A stretch of DNA of 57,036 nucleotides from an uncultured Clostridia bacterium (GTDB taxonomy: Bacteria > Bacillota > Clostridia > Oscillospirales > Ruminococcaceae), in contig CALXGR010000011.1 of assembly GCA_944387885.1 (NCBI GenBank), positions 1 to 57,036 on the forward strand, in the 5' to 3' direction. The notes beneath the pieces were generated by a model. It was not told where the DNA came from and made no database searches. It saw only the letters and a list, made by a program, of their open reading frames with translations. Position numbers and translations under genes: made by a program. Below are positions 23,852-32,242 of the stretch, one piece after another. Within the stretch, counting starts at the first letter, position 1. The number at the start of each line of letters is the position of its first letter.

Positions 23852-24706
23852 ATGGCAGCATTGGTGTTGCAATCGGATTTTGGTCACGGAGACGGCGCAG
23901 TAAGCGCCATGTACGGGGTGGCCCAGGGCGTCAGCGAAGACCTGCGGGTGTATGACCTGACCCATGAGATTCCACAGTACGATATCTGGGAGGCCAGCTA
24001 CCGCCTGATCCAGACTGTGGGCTACTGGCCCAAAGGCACCGTGTTTGTAAGCGTGGTGGACCCGGGGGTGGGCAGCACCCGCCGGAGCATCGGGGTCAAG
24101 ACCCGGGACGGCCACTACATCATCACTCCGGATAACGGCACCCTGACCCACATCAAGCGGATGGTGGGAATCCAGGAAGCCCGCATCATTGACGAGACCA
24201 CCAACCGGCTGGCCGGCAGCGGAGAGAGCTACACCTTCCACGGCCGGGACATTTATGCCTACACCGGCGCCCGTCTTGCCAGCGGAGTCATTACCTTTGA
24301 GCAGGTAGGTCCCCAGGTGGATGTGGACAGTGTCATTCAGCTTCCCGTGGTGGAGCCTGTACGGGAGAAGGATTCCGTTTCCGGCACCATCGATGTGCTG
24401 GATGTGCGGTTCGGCAGTCTCTGGACCAACATCAGCCGGGAGCTGTTCCTGGGTCTGGGGCTGACCCACGGAAGCCGGGTGGAAGTGACCATCAGCAAGG
24501 ATTCCCGCATCCTGTACAAGAACATCATGACCTACGCCAAGAGCTTTGCGGATGTAAATGTGGGCGAACCCCTGCTTTATGTGAACAGCCTGGATTGTCT
24601 GGCTGTGGCCATCAACCAGGGCAGTTTCAGCAAGGCCTACAACATCGGCACCGGCAACGCCTGGCGCATCCAGCTGCGGAAAGCTCCCCGGATCATCTAT
24701 GAATAA
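23852..24706 (+). CDS. SAM hydroxide adenosyltransferase (DUF62, SAM-dependent chlorinase/fluorinase family)
   Basis: 284 residues. Family signatures are LQSDFGHGDGAVSAMYGV (D near position 9), DLTHEIPQYDIWEASYRL, VFVSVVDPGVGSTRRSI, ITPDNGTLTHI and FHGRDIYA. Non-halogenating members split S-adenosylmethionine with water into adenosine and methionine. The halogenase-type chloride-binding loop is not obvious, so hydrolysis is the better guess. It is first in an operon with an ECF S component, a two-domain ATPase and the T component. This pairing occurs in other bacteria and suggests the transporter handles a related nucleoside, methionine or SAM product, which is inference. Confidence 0.88.
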   Translation: MAALVLQSDFGHGDGAVSAMYGVAQGVSEDLRVYDLTHEIPQYDIWEASYRLIQTVGYWPKGTVFVSVVDPGVGSTRRSIGVKTRDGHYIITPDNGTLTHIKRMVGIQEARIIDETTNRLAGSGESYTFHGRDIYAYTGARLASGVITFEQVGPQVDVDSVIQLPVVEPVREKDSVSGTIDVLDVRFGSLWTNISRELFLGLGLTHGSRVEVTISKDSRILYKNIMTYAKSFADVNVGEPLLYVNSLDCLAVAINQGSFSKAYNIGTGNAWRIQLRKAPRIIYE

Positions 24707-24772
24707 GGTCTGACAGGGTCTGACCCTGTTGAGATATAGTTCCAAAATCGTTTAAAAGAGAGGATCAGTAAG

Positions 24773-25324
24773 ATGAATAAGAATTCTTCTGTCAAGACTG
24801 TTGTGGCCGTAGGTATCGGCGCCGCCCTGTTCTTTGTACTGGGCCGTTTCGTAGCCATTCCCAGCGGCATTCCCAACACCAACATCAGCGTACAGTACGC
24901 CGTTCTGGCTCTGCTGGCCGCCATGTACGGCCCTGTGGCCGGCGGCCTCATCGGCTTCATCGGCCACACCCTCATCGACCTGAGCTGGGGCGGTTCTCCC
25001 TGGTGGAGCTGGATCATCGCTTCCGCTTTCGTAGGCGTAGTGGTAGGTCTGTTTGCCAAGAGCCTGGCTCTGTCTGAGGGCGACTTCGGCAAGAAGAAGA
25101 TGGTCACCTTTGCCGTGGCCAACGTGGTAGCCAACGCCATTGCCTGGGGTGTTATCGCTCCCGTTCTGGACATTGCCATCTACAGCGAGCCTGTGGAGAA
25201 GGTATTTGCTCAGGGCGCCATGGCCGCTGTTGCCAACAGCCTGACCGCCGTTATCATCGGCCTGCTGCTGGTGGTTGCCTTCACCAAGACCATTGCCAAG
25301 AAGGGCAGCCTGGACAAGGAGTAA
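24773..25324 (+). CDS. ECF transporter S component, UPF0397 type
   Basis: 183 residues, five to six membrane helices. The family pattern is clear: VGIGAALFFVLGRFVAIPSG, PNTNISVQYAVLALLAAMYG, GGLIGFIGHTLIDLSWGG and PWWSWIIASAFVGVVVG. S components bind the vitamin-like substrate and dock to the T and A parts. Substrate for this group is not established. AGAGAGGATC precedes the ATG; it lies 66 bases after the SAM hydrolase and before the ATPase, separated from the latter by a hairpin. Confidence 0.87.
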   Translation: MNKNSSVKTVVAVGIGAALFFVLGRFVAIPSGIPNTNISVQYAVLALLAAMYGPVAGGLIGFIGHTLIDLSWGGSPWWSWIIASAFVGVVVGLFAKSLALSEGDFGKKKMVTFAVANVVANAIAWGVIAPVLDIAIYSEPVEKVFAQGAMAAVANSLTAVIIGLLLVVAFTKTIAKKGSLDKE

Positions 25325-25345
25325 TCCTTTTATTCCCAGACCCCT

Positions 25346-25380
25346 AGAGGGCAGGGCTTCTGCCCTGCCCTCTTCTTAGT
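25346..25380 (+). terminator. intercistronic hairpin between S component and ATPase genes
   Basis: AGAGGGCAGGGC-TTCT-GCCCTGCCCTCT is a perfect 12-bp stem, with only a broken T-run after it (TCTTAGTTC). It may be a leaky terminator or a 3' stabiliser giving more S component than ATPase. Confidence 0.5.
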
Positions 25381-25416
25381 TCTGTCCATTAAGTTCAACA
25401 CACTGAGGTGACCTGT

Positions 25417-27132
25417 ATGGCCGATCCCATTATCTCTTTCAAAAACTTTTCCTTCCAGTACCGGGCCCAGAAGCAGCCCACCCTCCATGACATCAACCTG
25501 GACATTTATCCGGGGGAGCGGGTCCTCATTGCAGGACCCAGCGGCAGCGGAAAATCCACCCTGGCCAGCTGTATCAACGGGCTGATCCCCTTCAGCTATC
25601 CCGGCCAGTGCACCGGGACCCTGACGGTGGACGGGGTGGATGCCCCCCACAGCAGCATTTTCCAGCTGAGCCAGCATGTGGGCACCGTGCTCCAGGACCC
25701 GGACGGTCAGTTTATCGGCCTGACCGTGGGGGAAGATATCGCTTTCAGCCTGGAAAACGACTGTGTTGCCCAGCCCGAAATGAAGGATACCGTAAAGAGG
25801 GTAGCCGGTCTGGTAGGGGTGGACGGTCTTCTGGACCTGGCTCCCCATGAACTGTCCGGCGGACAGAAGCAGCGGGTAGGTCTGGCAGGCGTCATGGTGG
25901 ACCGGGTACAAATTCTCCTTTTTGACGAGCCTTTGGCCAACCTGGACCCTGCCACCGGAAAATCCACCATGGAGCTCATTGACGAGATTCAGGAAAAGAC
26001 CCAGACCACCGTGGTCATCATCGAGCATCGTCTGGAGGATGTGCTCTGGCGCCATGTGGACCGTATCATCCTGGTCAACGAGGGCCGCATTCTGGCGGAC
26101 ACCACCCCCGACCAGCTGCTCAGCGGCAGCCTTCTCCGGGACAACGGCATCCGGGAACCCCTTTACCTGACCGCCCTGAAATATGCCGGGGTGGAGATCA
26201 CCCCGGAAAAGCACCCGGACCATCTGGACCGTCTGGTGCTGGATGAGGGGGATGTCCGGAAGGTGCAGGACTGGTTCACCGCCGTGGGCCAGCCCCCCGA
26301 GAAACCGGAGCGCCCGGTCCTGCTGGAGGGCAAGCACCTGAACTTTGGATACACCCCCGACCGGCAGATTCTTCACGATGTGAACTTTGTCATCCATGAA
26401 GGGGAAATGGTGAGCATTGTGGGCCACAACGGCACCGGGAAATCCACCCTGGCCAAGCTGATCTGCGGGTTTGAGACCCCTGATTCCGGTCAGCTCCTTC
26501 TGGAAGGGAAGGACATTACCCAGGACAGCATCCGGAGCCGGGCGGCCCAAATCGGGTATGTGATGCAGAACCCCAACCAGATGATCAGCAAGACCATGAT
26601 TTTTGAGGAGGTGGCCCTGGGACTTTCCCGGAGCGGCCTGTCCCAGGAGGAGATTCGGACCCGGGTGGAGGAGACCCTGAAAATCTGCGGTCTTTACCCC
26701 TTCCGGAACTGGCCCATCAGCGCCCTCAGCTTCGGCCAGAAAAAGCGGGTGACCATTGCCAGCGTTCTGGTCATGGGCCCCAAGCTGATTCTTCTGGACG
26801 AGCCCACCGCCGGGCAGGACTACCGGCATTACACCGAAATCATGGAGTTCCTCCGGCAGCTCAACCGCCGGGGGGTAACGGTGGTCATGATCACCCATGA
26901 CATGCACCTGATGCTGGAGTACACCCCCCGGGCCCTGGCATTCAGCGGCGGGCGGCTGATTGCGGACACCACCGCCGCCCAGGTCCTCTGCGACCCGGAG
27001 CTGACCCAGCGGGCCGCCCTGAAGGAGACCAGTCTGTTTGGTCTGGCCCAGAAATGCGGCATCGACCGGCCTTTGGAATTTGTGGACCGGTTCATCGGAT
27101 ATGAGGAATCCCAGCGGGAGGTGAAGGAATAA
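25417..27132 (+). CDS. ECF transporter ATPase, two ATP-binding domains in one chain
   Basis: 571 residues from ATG 25417, preferred over GTG 25408 because GAGGTG sits 7 bases before it. Two ABC domains in tandem: Walker A GPSGSGKST (40-48) with signature LSGGQKQR (146-153) in the first, and GHNGTGKST (near 335) with LSFGQKKR in the second. This equals EcfA and EcfA' fused, as in YkoD-type systems. The middle joint carries the DUF3744-like stretch. It powers uptake with the T component encoded by the next gene, which it overlaps by one base (TAATG). Confidence 0.92.
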   Translation: MADPIISFKNFSFQYRAQKQPTLHDINLDIYPGERVLIAGPSGSGKSTLASCINGLIPFSYPGQCTGTLTVDGVDAPHSSIFQLSQHVGTVLQDPDGQFIGLTVGEDIAFSLENDCVAQPEMKDTVKRVAGLVGVDGLLDLAPHELSGGQKQRVGLAGVMVDRVQILLFDEPLANLDPATGKSTMELIDEIQEKTQTTVVIIEHRLEDVLWRHVDRIILVNEGRILADTTPDQLLSGSLLRDNGIREPLYLTALKYAGVEITPEKHPDHLDRLVLDEGDVRKVQDWFTAVGQPPEKPERPVLLEGKHLNFGYTPDRQILHDVNFVIHEGEMVSIVGHNGTGKSTLAKLICGFETPDSGQLLLEGKDITQDSIRSRAAQIGYVMQNPNQMISKTMIFEEVALGLSRSGLSQEEIRTRVEETLKICGLYPFRNWPISALSFGQKKRVTIASVLVMGPKLILLDEPTAGQDYRHYTEIMEFLRQLNRRGVTVVMITHDMHLMLEYTPRALAFSGGRLIADTTAAQVLCDPELTQRAALKETSLFGLAQKCGIDRPLEFVDRFIGYEESQREVKE

Positions 27133-27962
27133 TGGCTGCCAAAACCGTTTTGAATTATCTGCCCCGGAAAAGCGTGGTCCACAGCCTGACCGGCACCACC
27201 AAGCTGGCCTTTTTCCTCTGCTTCACCTTTGCCAGCATGATCACCTACGACACCCGGGTGTTGGCAGGGCTGCTGGCCGTGAGCCTGGTCTGCTTCAAGC
27301 TGAGCCACATCAAGCTGCGGGAAGTGCGGTTTATGCTGGTGTTCATGCTCATCTTCCTGGTTCTGAACAACCTGTTCATCTACCTGTTCAGTCCCGACCA
27401 GGGCACCGCCATCTATGGCACCCGGACGGTGCTCTGTCACCTGTTCTGGCGGTACGACATTACCGCCGAGCAGCTCTTCTACACCCTGAACATCACCCTG
27501 AAATACTTTGTGGCCCTGCCCGTTGCCATCCTCTTTATCAGCGCCACCAACCCCAGCGAGTTTGCTTCCAGTCTGAACAGCATCGGAATCAGCTACCGGG
27601 TAGGGTACAGCGTGGCCATCGCCCTGCGGTACATTCCCGACATCCAGCGGGACTACCACAACATCAGCCAGGCACAGCAGGCCCGGGGTGTGGAGCTGGG
27701 CAAGACCGAGAAGCTCTGGACCCGGCTGAAAAATGCCGTGACCATCCTGCTTCCCCTGATTCTCACCAGTCTCAACCGAATCGACGTCATCAGCAACGCC
27801 ATGGAGCTGCGGGGCTTCGGAAAGAACCCCAAGCGGACCTGGTACACCCACCGGCCCTTCCGGACCACCGATTACCTGGCCCTGGCCCTGGGAGCGGCCC
27901 TCTTTGCCGTCAGCATGACCGTCACCCTGGTTTGCGGCCGGTTCTACAACCCCTTTATCTAA
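27132..27962 (+). CDS. ECF transporter transmembrane (T) component
   Basis: 276 residues of the CbiQ/EcfT family with about five membrane helices in the N-terminal half and after 240. The coupling region carries the two Ala-Arg-Gly-type motifs, here QAQQARGVEL and AMELRGFGK, which contact the ATPases. It starts within the stop codon of the ATPase gene and ends the operon before a terminator. It couples ATP use to S-component toppling. Confidence 0.92.
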   Translation: MAAKTVLNYLPRKSVVHSLTGTTKLAFFLCFTFASMITYDTRVLAGLLAVSLVCFKLSHIKLREVRFMLVFMLIFLVLNNLFIYLFSPDQGTAIYGTRTVLCHLFWRYDITAEQLFYTLNITLKYFVALPVAILFISATNPSEFASSLNSIGISYRVGYSVAIALRYIPDIQRDYHNISQAQQARGVELGKTEKLWTRLKNAVTILLPLILTSLNRIDVISNAMELRGFGKNPKRTWYTHRPFRTTDYLALALGAALFAVSMTVTLVCGRFYNPFI

Positions 27963-27972
27963 ACAAAATACA

Positions 27973-28012
27973 GGCGGCCTGCTCACAGTTGCGTGGGCAG
28001 GCCGCTTTTTTA
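27973..28012. terminator. terminator of the ECF operon
   Basis: GCGGCCTGCTCAC pairs with GTGGGCAGGCCGC (one G-T), then TTTTTTATTTT. It also serves the converging gene at 28015. Confidence 0.85.
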
Positions 28013-28014
28013 TT

Positions 28015-28536
28015 TTATCTCAGGGGGATATTGGTCAGGCCCCAGTCTTTCCAGTCCCAGGCGGTGGTCCTGCCCTGCCGGTCGGTGAGGACCAGCCGCC
28101 GGACCGGGTCAAAGGTCCAGGACTCCACCTGCCGCCCCAGCTCCGAGGCCATCCAGAGGGGTTTCATCTCCTCCCCTGTCCACCGGTAAATAAAGATATG
28201 CTGGGACCAGTGCCGTGGATTCTCCTTGACCCAGAAAGGCCGGTTGGGGCCGTAGGTGCCCCGCCGCCAGCAGAGGACCAGGATTTCCTCCCCGCCGTCC
28301 CGGTCCAGGTCCTCCCGGAGAACATCCTGGACCTGGATTCCCGGTTCAGTCTCCCAGAGAAGGGTCTCCCCTTCCCAGATGGTGAGGGTGCGGTCCTCCA
28401 CCCTCAGTTCCGGGGTTCCCGGCAGCTGCCCTTCCTCCCAGGAGACCCAGGCCGGAGGATGGGCAGTCTGCCAGACCAGGGCCAGCCCGGCCAGGGAGAG
28501 GGCTCCCCAGACCAAAAGACCCGCCCGGGTTTTCAT
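28015..28536 (-). CDS. exported protein with FG-GAP/VCBS-like calcium motif
   Basis: 173 residues from ATG 28536, which overlaps the upstream stop as ATGA, so translation is coupled to the DUF3160 gene. An N-terminal membrane segment (about 5-22, GLLVWGALSLAGLALVW) suggests an anchored extracellular protein. DVLREDLDRDGGEEILVLCW near 80-100 matches the D-x-D-x-D-G calcium loop of FG-GAP/VCBS repeats, followed by IFIYRWTGEEMKPLW as in single-blade beta-propeller units. Function unknown; it probably partners the DUF3160 lipoprotein. An upstream start at 28563 is possible but would overlap by 31 bases. Confidence 0.72.
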   Translation of the reverse strand: MKTRAGLLVWGALSLAGLALVWQTAHPPAWVSWEEGQLPGTPELRVEDRTLTIWEGETLLWETEPGIQVQDVLREDLDRDGGEEILVLCWRRGTYGPNRPFWVKENPRHWSQHIFIYRWTGEEMKPLWMASELGRQVESWTFDPVRRLVLTDRQGRTTAWDWKDWGLTNIPLR

Positions 28537-30707
28537 TCCGTTACCCGGTAGTCCCGGGTCCACCAGGGCTTTTCAGGCAGGGTCCCCGGGTTATACCAGC
28601 CGGATTCATCCACCCACTGGCCCAGCAGCTGCCGCCACTGGCTGTCAGTCATCCGTTCATCCAAGGGCCCGGTAAACTGGTAAAAGTCAAAGACTGCCCC
28701 CACAGCCAGCCGAAGAGTCCCATCCACCGGCACCACCACCAGCACCTGGTCCACATACCCGTTGGCCAGCTGGAGCACCTGGCCGTTGGGGTCGGTGGCC
28801 AGGTCGGTGACCAGGGAAGCGGGAATTTCCTTGGGATCATAGTAATCTGTATTGGCCCGGTCCTTTACCGCCTCCATCCAGAAGTGCTCCAGGGTTCCCC
28901 CGTACCCCAGGATCAGTTCATATTCCTCCTGGGTCAAAGGCTGGTTTTCCAGTTCCTTCTGGGAGATGATAGCCAGGCTTTGGGAAAGCTGTGCCAGCCG
29001 GTTCAGGTTTTCCTCCTCCTGTTCTTCCAGCATTCCCAGTTCTTTCAGCCCCTGGGCAGTCTGGCGGCAGAGCAGTTCCAGCCGCTGGTAGACCTCCATC
29101 TGAGGGTCCACATATCCCCGGTCGTCAATTTCCGGCTTGGGACCTCCTCCCATCTCCCCCATCACCTGTTTGGCATAGAGGACGGTGTCATGCTTTAACT
29201 CCGTATAACTTCCCGCAAAGGTCTCCAGGTTCTTCCGCTGCCACTGTTCCCCGGTCATATAGGAAGGGTACCCCTCTCCCCGGGGAGTGAGAACGGGCAG
29301 CAGGGTATAGAGCCAGCCGGAGGAAAGGCTGCTTCCCCAGAATTCCAGAGGCTGAGCGGTCATTCCCTGGCGGACCATCTCCATCTGTTCCAGATAGTTG
29401 GGGTACCGGGTCTCCCCCTGCTCCTCCAACAGGTCGAGAGCCGCATCCGACCCCAGGGCCGCCGGCAGATCCAACACATCCGGCAAAAGCCGCTGTTCCT
29501 TCTGGGGAGTCTCCTCCACCGCCCGGTAGACCAGCTGCTGGAGGATGGCTCCGTCCGGAGTGGACCGCTGGCCCATGAACCGGAATCCCTTTACCGATTC
29601 CATCACTTCCTGGCTGGAAGCATCGCTGTCCCACACCGGCACCGAGTTGATGGAGGGGCCTTCCAGTTCCTTTATCAGAGACAGGAATGCCTGGTACCCG
29701 GATTCTTTCCCGGGCAGATCCTCCGGGGCGGGGAGGCCTCCGAATGCCTGGGCCGCCGCCCCCGCATACTCATAATACCCCAAATCGTCGCTGGCCCCGG
29801 CAAAGAATCCGGTGACCCGGTAAATTTCTTCCCAGGCCTGGGAGTCCTGCCCCAGGGCCAGTGTAATGAGAAGGGCAGTCCGGGTAAGGGTGTCCGTCTT
29901 CTGGGCAAAGTTCACCTGCCCGTACCACATCATGGCCCGGAAATAATCCTCCAGCACCGGGTCTCCCTCATAGTATCCCCGAGGAATAAACTGGGTGTAG
30001 TCCATATATTCTCCGGTGACAGAGCAGGTGTCGATTCCCCCGGCAGCCCGGACCCGGCTCAGTTCCGTCTCCACCAAAGAGGCCGCATAATCCGGCACCG
30101 GGGCGGAAGCGTCCTGGAGCCGGGCCCCCACCCCAAAGAAGGCCACCGCCCTGAGGGCAGCTTCCTCCCAGGCGCTTCCTTTCAGGGCCTGATACTGGCT
30201 CTCTGCCCCTTCCAGCATGGTCAGGCTGAGCTGTTTCAGCTGTCCGGACAGGTAATTCTTTTCGGTCCGGTTCATGAGAAGGCTGTAGTATAAATGGTAG
30301 GTGTGGATGAGGGAATCCACCGTCACAAAACTGGGCAGCTGACTGTACCGGTTCATATCGTAGATGGAGAAAAACTCGTCTCCGCCCCAGTCTTCCACCA
30401 GAAACAGATTTTGGTGCAGCAGTTCCTTCTTCTCATCACTCAGATAGAACTGGTCCAGGTTCACTATCTGGGACAGCTCCGCATCCACTGAGTAGGGCTC
30501 CACCGAGGGAGTAACCTCCAGCGGTTCCAGGGCGGAAAAATCCACCAGCGGGGCAGCAGTCCGGGCCGCCTGGGTCTCCTGGGGCAGGTCGGGTGTTTTT
30601 CCACATCCTCCCAGCAGGAAGGTGGAAAGCATCGCCCCGGCCAAAAGAAGGGGACCCAAACGGAAAATGGCTTTTCCGGAAAAACGGCAGAAAAAGGACT
30701 TCTTCAT
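28533..30707 (-). CDS. DUF3160-domain lipoprotein
   Basis: 724 residues from ATG 30707, with AAAGGAGG upstream. Signal peptide with lipobox LLGGC (C35). The rest is one long helical DUF3160 domain: PSFVTVDSLIHTYHLYYSLLMN, FFGVGARLQD, MWYGQVNFA, FMGQRSTPDGAILQQLVYR and YVDPQMEVYQRLELL are typical. Such proteins sit on the cell surface in Clostridia and some archaea; biochemical role is unknown. It is translationally coupled to the VCBS-like protein downstream. No enzyme residues can be named. Confidence 0.85.
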   Translation of the reverse strand: MKKSFFCRFSGKAIFRLGPLLLAGAMLSTFLLGGCGKTPDLPQETQAARTAAPLVDFSALEPLEVTPSVEPYSVDAELSQIVNLDQFYLSDEKKELLHQNLFLVEDWGGDEFFSIYDMNRYSQLPSFVTVDSLIHTYHLYYSLLMNRTEKNYLSGQLKQLSLTMLEGAESQYQALKGSAWEEAALRAVAFFGVGARLQDASAPVPDYAASLVETELSRVRAAGGIDTCSVTGEYMDYTQFIPRGYYEGDPVLEDYFRAMMWYGQVNFAQKTDTLTRTALLITLALGQDSQAWEEIYRVTGFFAGASDDLGYYEYAGAAAQAFGGLPAPEDLPGKESGYQAFLSLIKELEGPSINSVPVWDSDASSQEVMESVKGFRFMGQRSTPDGAILQQLVYRAVEETPQKEQRLLPDVLDLPAALGSDAALDLLEEQGETRYPNYLEQMEMVRQGMTAQPLEFWGSSLSSGWLYTLLPVLTPRGEGYPSYMTGEQWQRKNLETFAGSYTELKHDTVLYAKQVMGEMGGGPKPEIDDRGYVDPQMEVYQRLELLCRQTAQGLKELGMLEEQEEENLNRLAQLSQSLAIISQKELENQPLTQEEYELILGYGGTLEHFWMEAVKDRANTDYYDPKEIPASLVTDLATDPNGQVLQLANGYVDQVLVVVPVDGTLRLAVGAVFDFYQFTGPLDERMTDSQWRQLLGQWVDESGWYNPGTLPEKPWWTRDYRVTE

Positions 30708-30846
30708 GGGAGATTCCTCCTTTCCCATACAAGGCTTTTCTTTTGCTTCGGAAAATCTGCGGCACCGGCGATTCCGGGGATTTCAGGGGTTCTTTTCTTC
30801 AATATATCAAACTTATCCCGGCCTGTCACCCTCTTTGAGAAAAAAG

Positions 30847-30878
30847 GAAAGACCCGACCGGGCGGGTCGGGTCTTTGG
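30847..30878 (-). terminator. terminator of the DEAD-box helicase gene
   Basis: AAAGACCCGACC and its complement around a 5-base loop; the minus-strand product continues into TTTCCTTTTTT. It lies about 10 bases beyond the stop. Confidence 0.82.
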
Positions 30879-30885
30879 TATTCTT

Positions 30886-32070
30886 TTAGAAGTAGGAACG
30901 AATCTGGAACTTATCCCCGGAGGGCTTTTCCTCCACCACCAGTTTTTCGTGGTTGAAGTCAAAGTGGACTCCCAGGCAGTCGTCGGCGTTCCGGGTCAGC
31001 CGGAGCAGTTCCTCCACCCGGCGGGTCTCCTCCTTTGTGTAGAACAGGTAGCTGACACCCTGGCGCTTGGCCCGGCCGGTACGGCCGATCCGGTGGGTGT
31101 AATACTCGTTGCTGCCGGGAACGTCATAGTTGAAGACCGCTTCCACGTCCTCCACGTCGATTCCCCGGGCGGCCACGTCGGTGGCTACCAGGATGGCGAT
31201 TTTTCCCTCCCGGAAGGCAGCCATGATTTTGTTCCGCTCTGCCTGGCTCAGGTCTCCGTGGAGGCAGTCTGCCCGGAAGTTGAGCCGAATCAGCTGGTTG
31301 GCCAGGGTGGCGGTGGTCTGCTTGGTGTTGCAGAACACCATGACCCGCTTGTACCCTTCGGTGATCATGATCTGTGCCATGTCGGACAGCTTGTCCCGTC
31401 CGGTGGTCAGCAGTTTATACTGGGTGATTTTGGGGCTGGATTCCAGCACCGGTTCCACATGGACCTCGGCGGCGTCCTTCTGGTAGAGCCAGCCAATGTC
31501 CATGACCTCCCGGCTGATGGTGGCGCTGAACATGGAGAGGGTCTTCCGGTTCTTCATCAGGTCGATGATATGCCGCACGTCCTTGTAAAAGCCCATATTC
31601 AGCATTTCGTCCGCCTCGTCCAGCACCACGGTGGTGACCCCGGACAGGTCAATGCTTCTGTGCCGGTAATGGTCCATGAGCCGGCCGGGAGTGGCTACCA
31701 CGATCTGGCAGCCCTTCTTCAGCTGGTCGGCCTGTTTCTGCATATTGGCACCGCCATAAACGCAGGCGATACGGATCTCCGGGATAAACTGAGCCAGTTC
31801 CCGCAGCTCCTGGGCAATCTGCTGGGCCAGTTCCCGGGTGGGGGCCAGGATGACACTCTGGGGCCGGGTGGACTGGCGGTCGGTATGTTCCACAATGGGG
31901 ATTCCGAAGGCGCAGGTCTTGCCGGTGCCGGTGGGGGCCTTGGCGATCATGTCGTGGCCCTCCATCATAAGGGGGATGGCCTTTTCCTGAACCTCGGTCA
32001 TCTCCACAAACCCCATCTTTTCCACCGCCTGGTGAATTTCGGGGCAAACATTCAGTTCACTGTACAGCAT
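30886..32070 (-). CDS. DEAD-box ATP-dependent RNA helicase
   Basis: 394 residues from ATG 32070; earlier in-frame starts lack a site. All core motifs are present: Q-motif region MTEVQEKAIP, motif I APTGTGKT, Ia PTRELAQQ, GG, TPGRL, motif II DEAD (VVLDEADEML), III SAT, IV VMVFCNTK, V ATDVAARGID and VI HRIGRTGRA. It has only the two RecA domains plus a short tail (FDFNHEKLVVEEKPSG), with no RNA-binding extension as in DbpA or CsdA. It probably aids mRNA decay or ribosome assembly. It has its own promoter and lies 172 bases after the GTPase/nuclease fusion, on the same strand. Confidence 0.92.
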   Translation of the reverse strand: MLYSELNVCPEIHQAVEKMGFVEMTEVQEKAIPLMMEGHDMIAKAPTGTGKTCAFGIPIVEHTDRQSTRPQSVILAPTRELAQQIAQELRELAQFIPEIRIACVYGGANMQKQADQLKKGCQIVVATPGRLMDHYRHRSIDLSGVTTVVLDEADEMLNMGFYKDVRHIIDLMKNRKTLSMFSATISREVMDIGWLYQKDAAEVHVEPVLESSPKITQYKLLTTGRDKLSDMAQIMITEGYKRVMVFCNTKQTTATLANQLIRLNFRADCLHGDLSQAERNKIMAAFREGKIAILVATDVAARGIDVEDVEAVFNYDVPGSNEYYTHRIGRTGRAKRQGVSYLFYTKEETRRVEELLRLTRNADDCLGVHFDFNHEKLVVEEKPSGDKFQIRSYF

Positions 32071-32151
32071 ATTTTTGGTTCCAATCCTTTTCCGGGGCCC
32101 GGCCCGGCAGGCTGTCCCCTCCATTTTATAAAATTCCGCAATACAGGGCTT

Positions 32152-32160
32152 ATTGTATCA
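32152..32160 (-). promoter_or_regulatory. extended -10 promoter of the helicase gene
   Basis: Minus strand TGATACAAT (an extended -10); only a weak -35 lies upstream. It falls in the 172-base gap after the fusion gene. Confidence 0.5.
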
Positions 32161-32242
32161 CATTTTTTCCCCTTTGCATAGGGATTTCCCCTCTGACGAA
32201 AAATGCAGAAAATTTTTTCTTGACAAAAGGACCTCTATCCCC

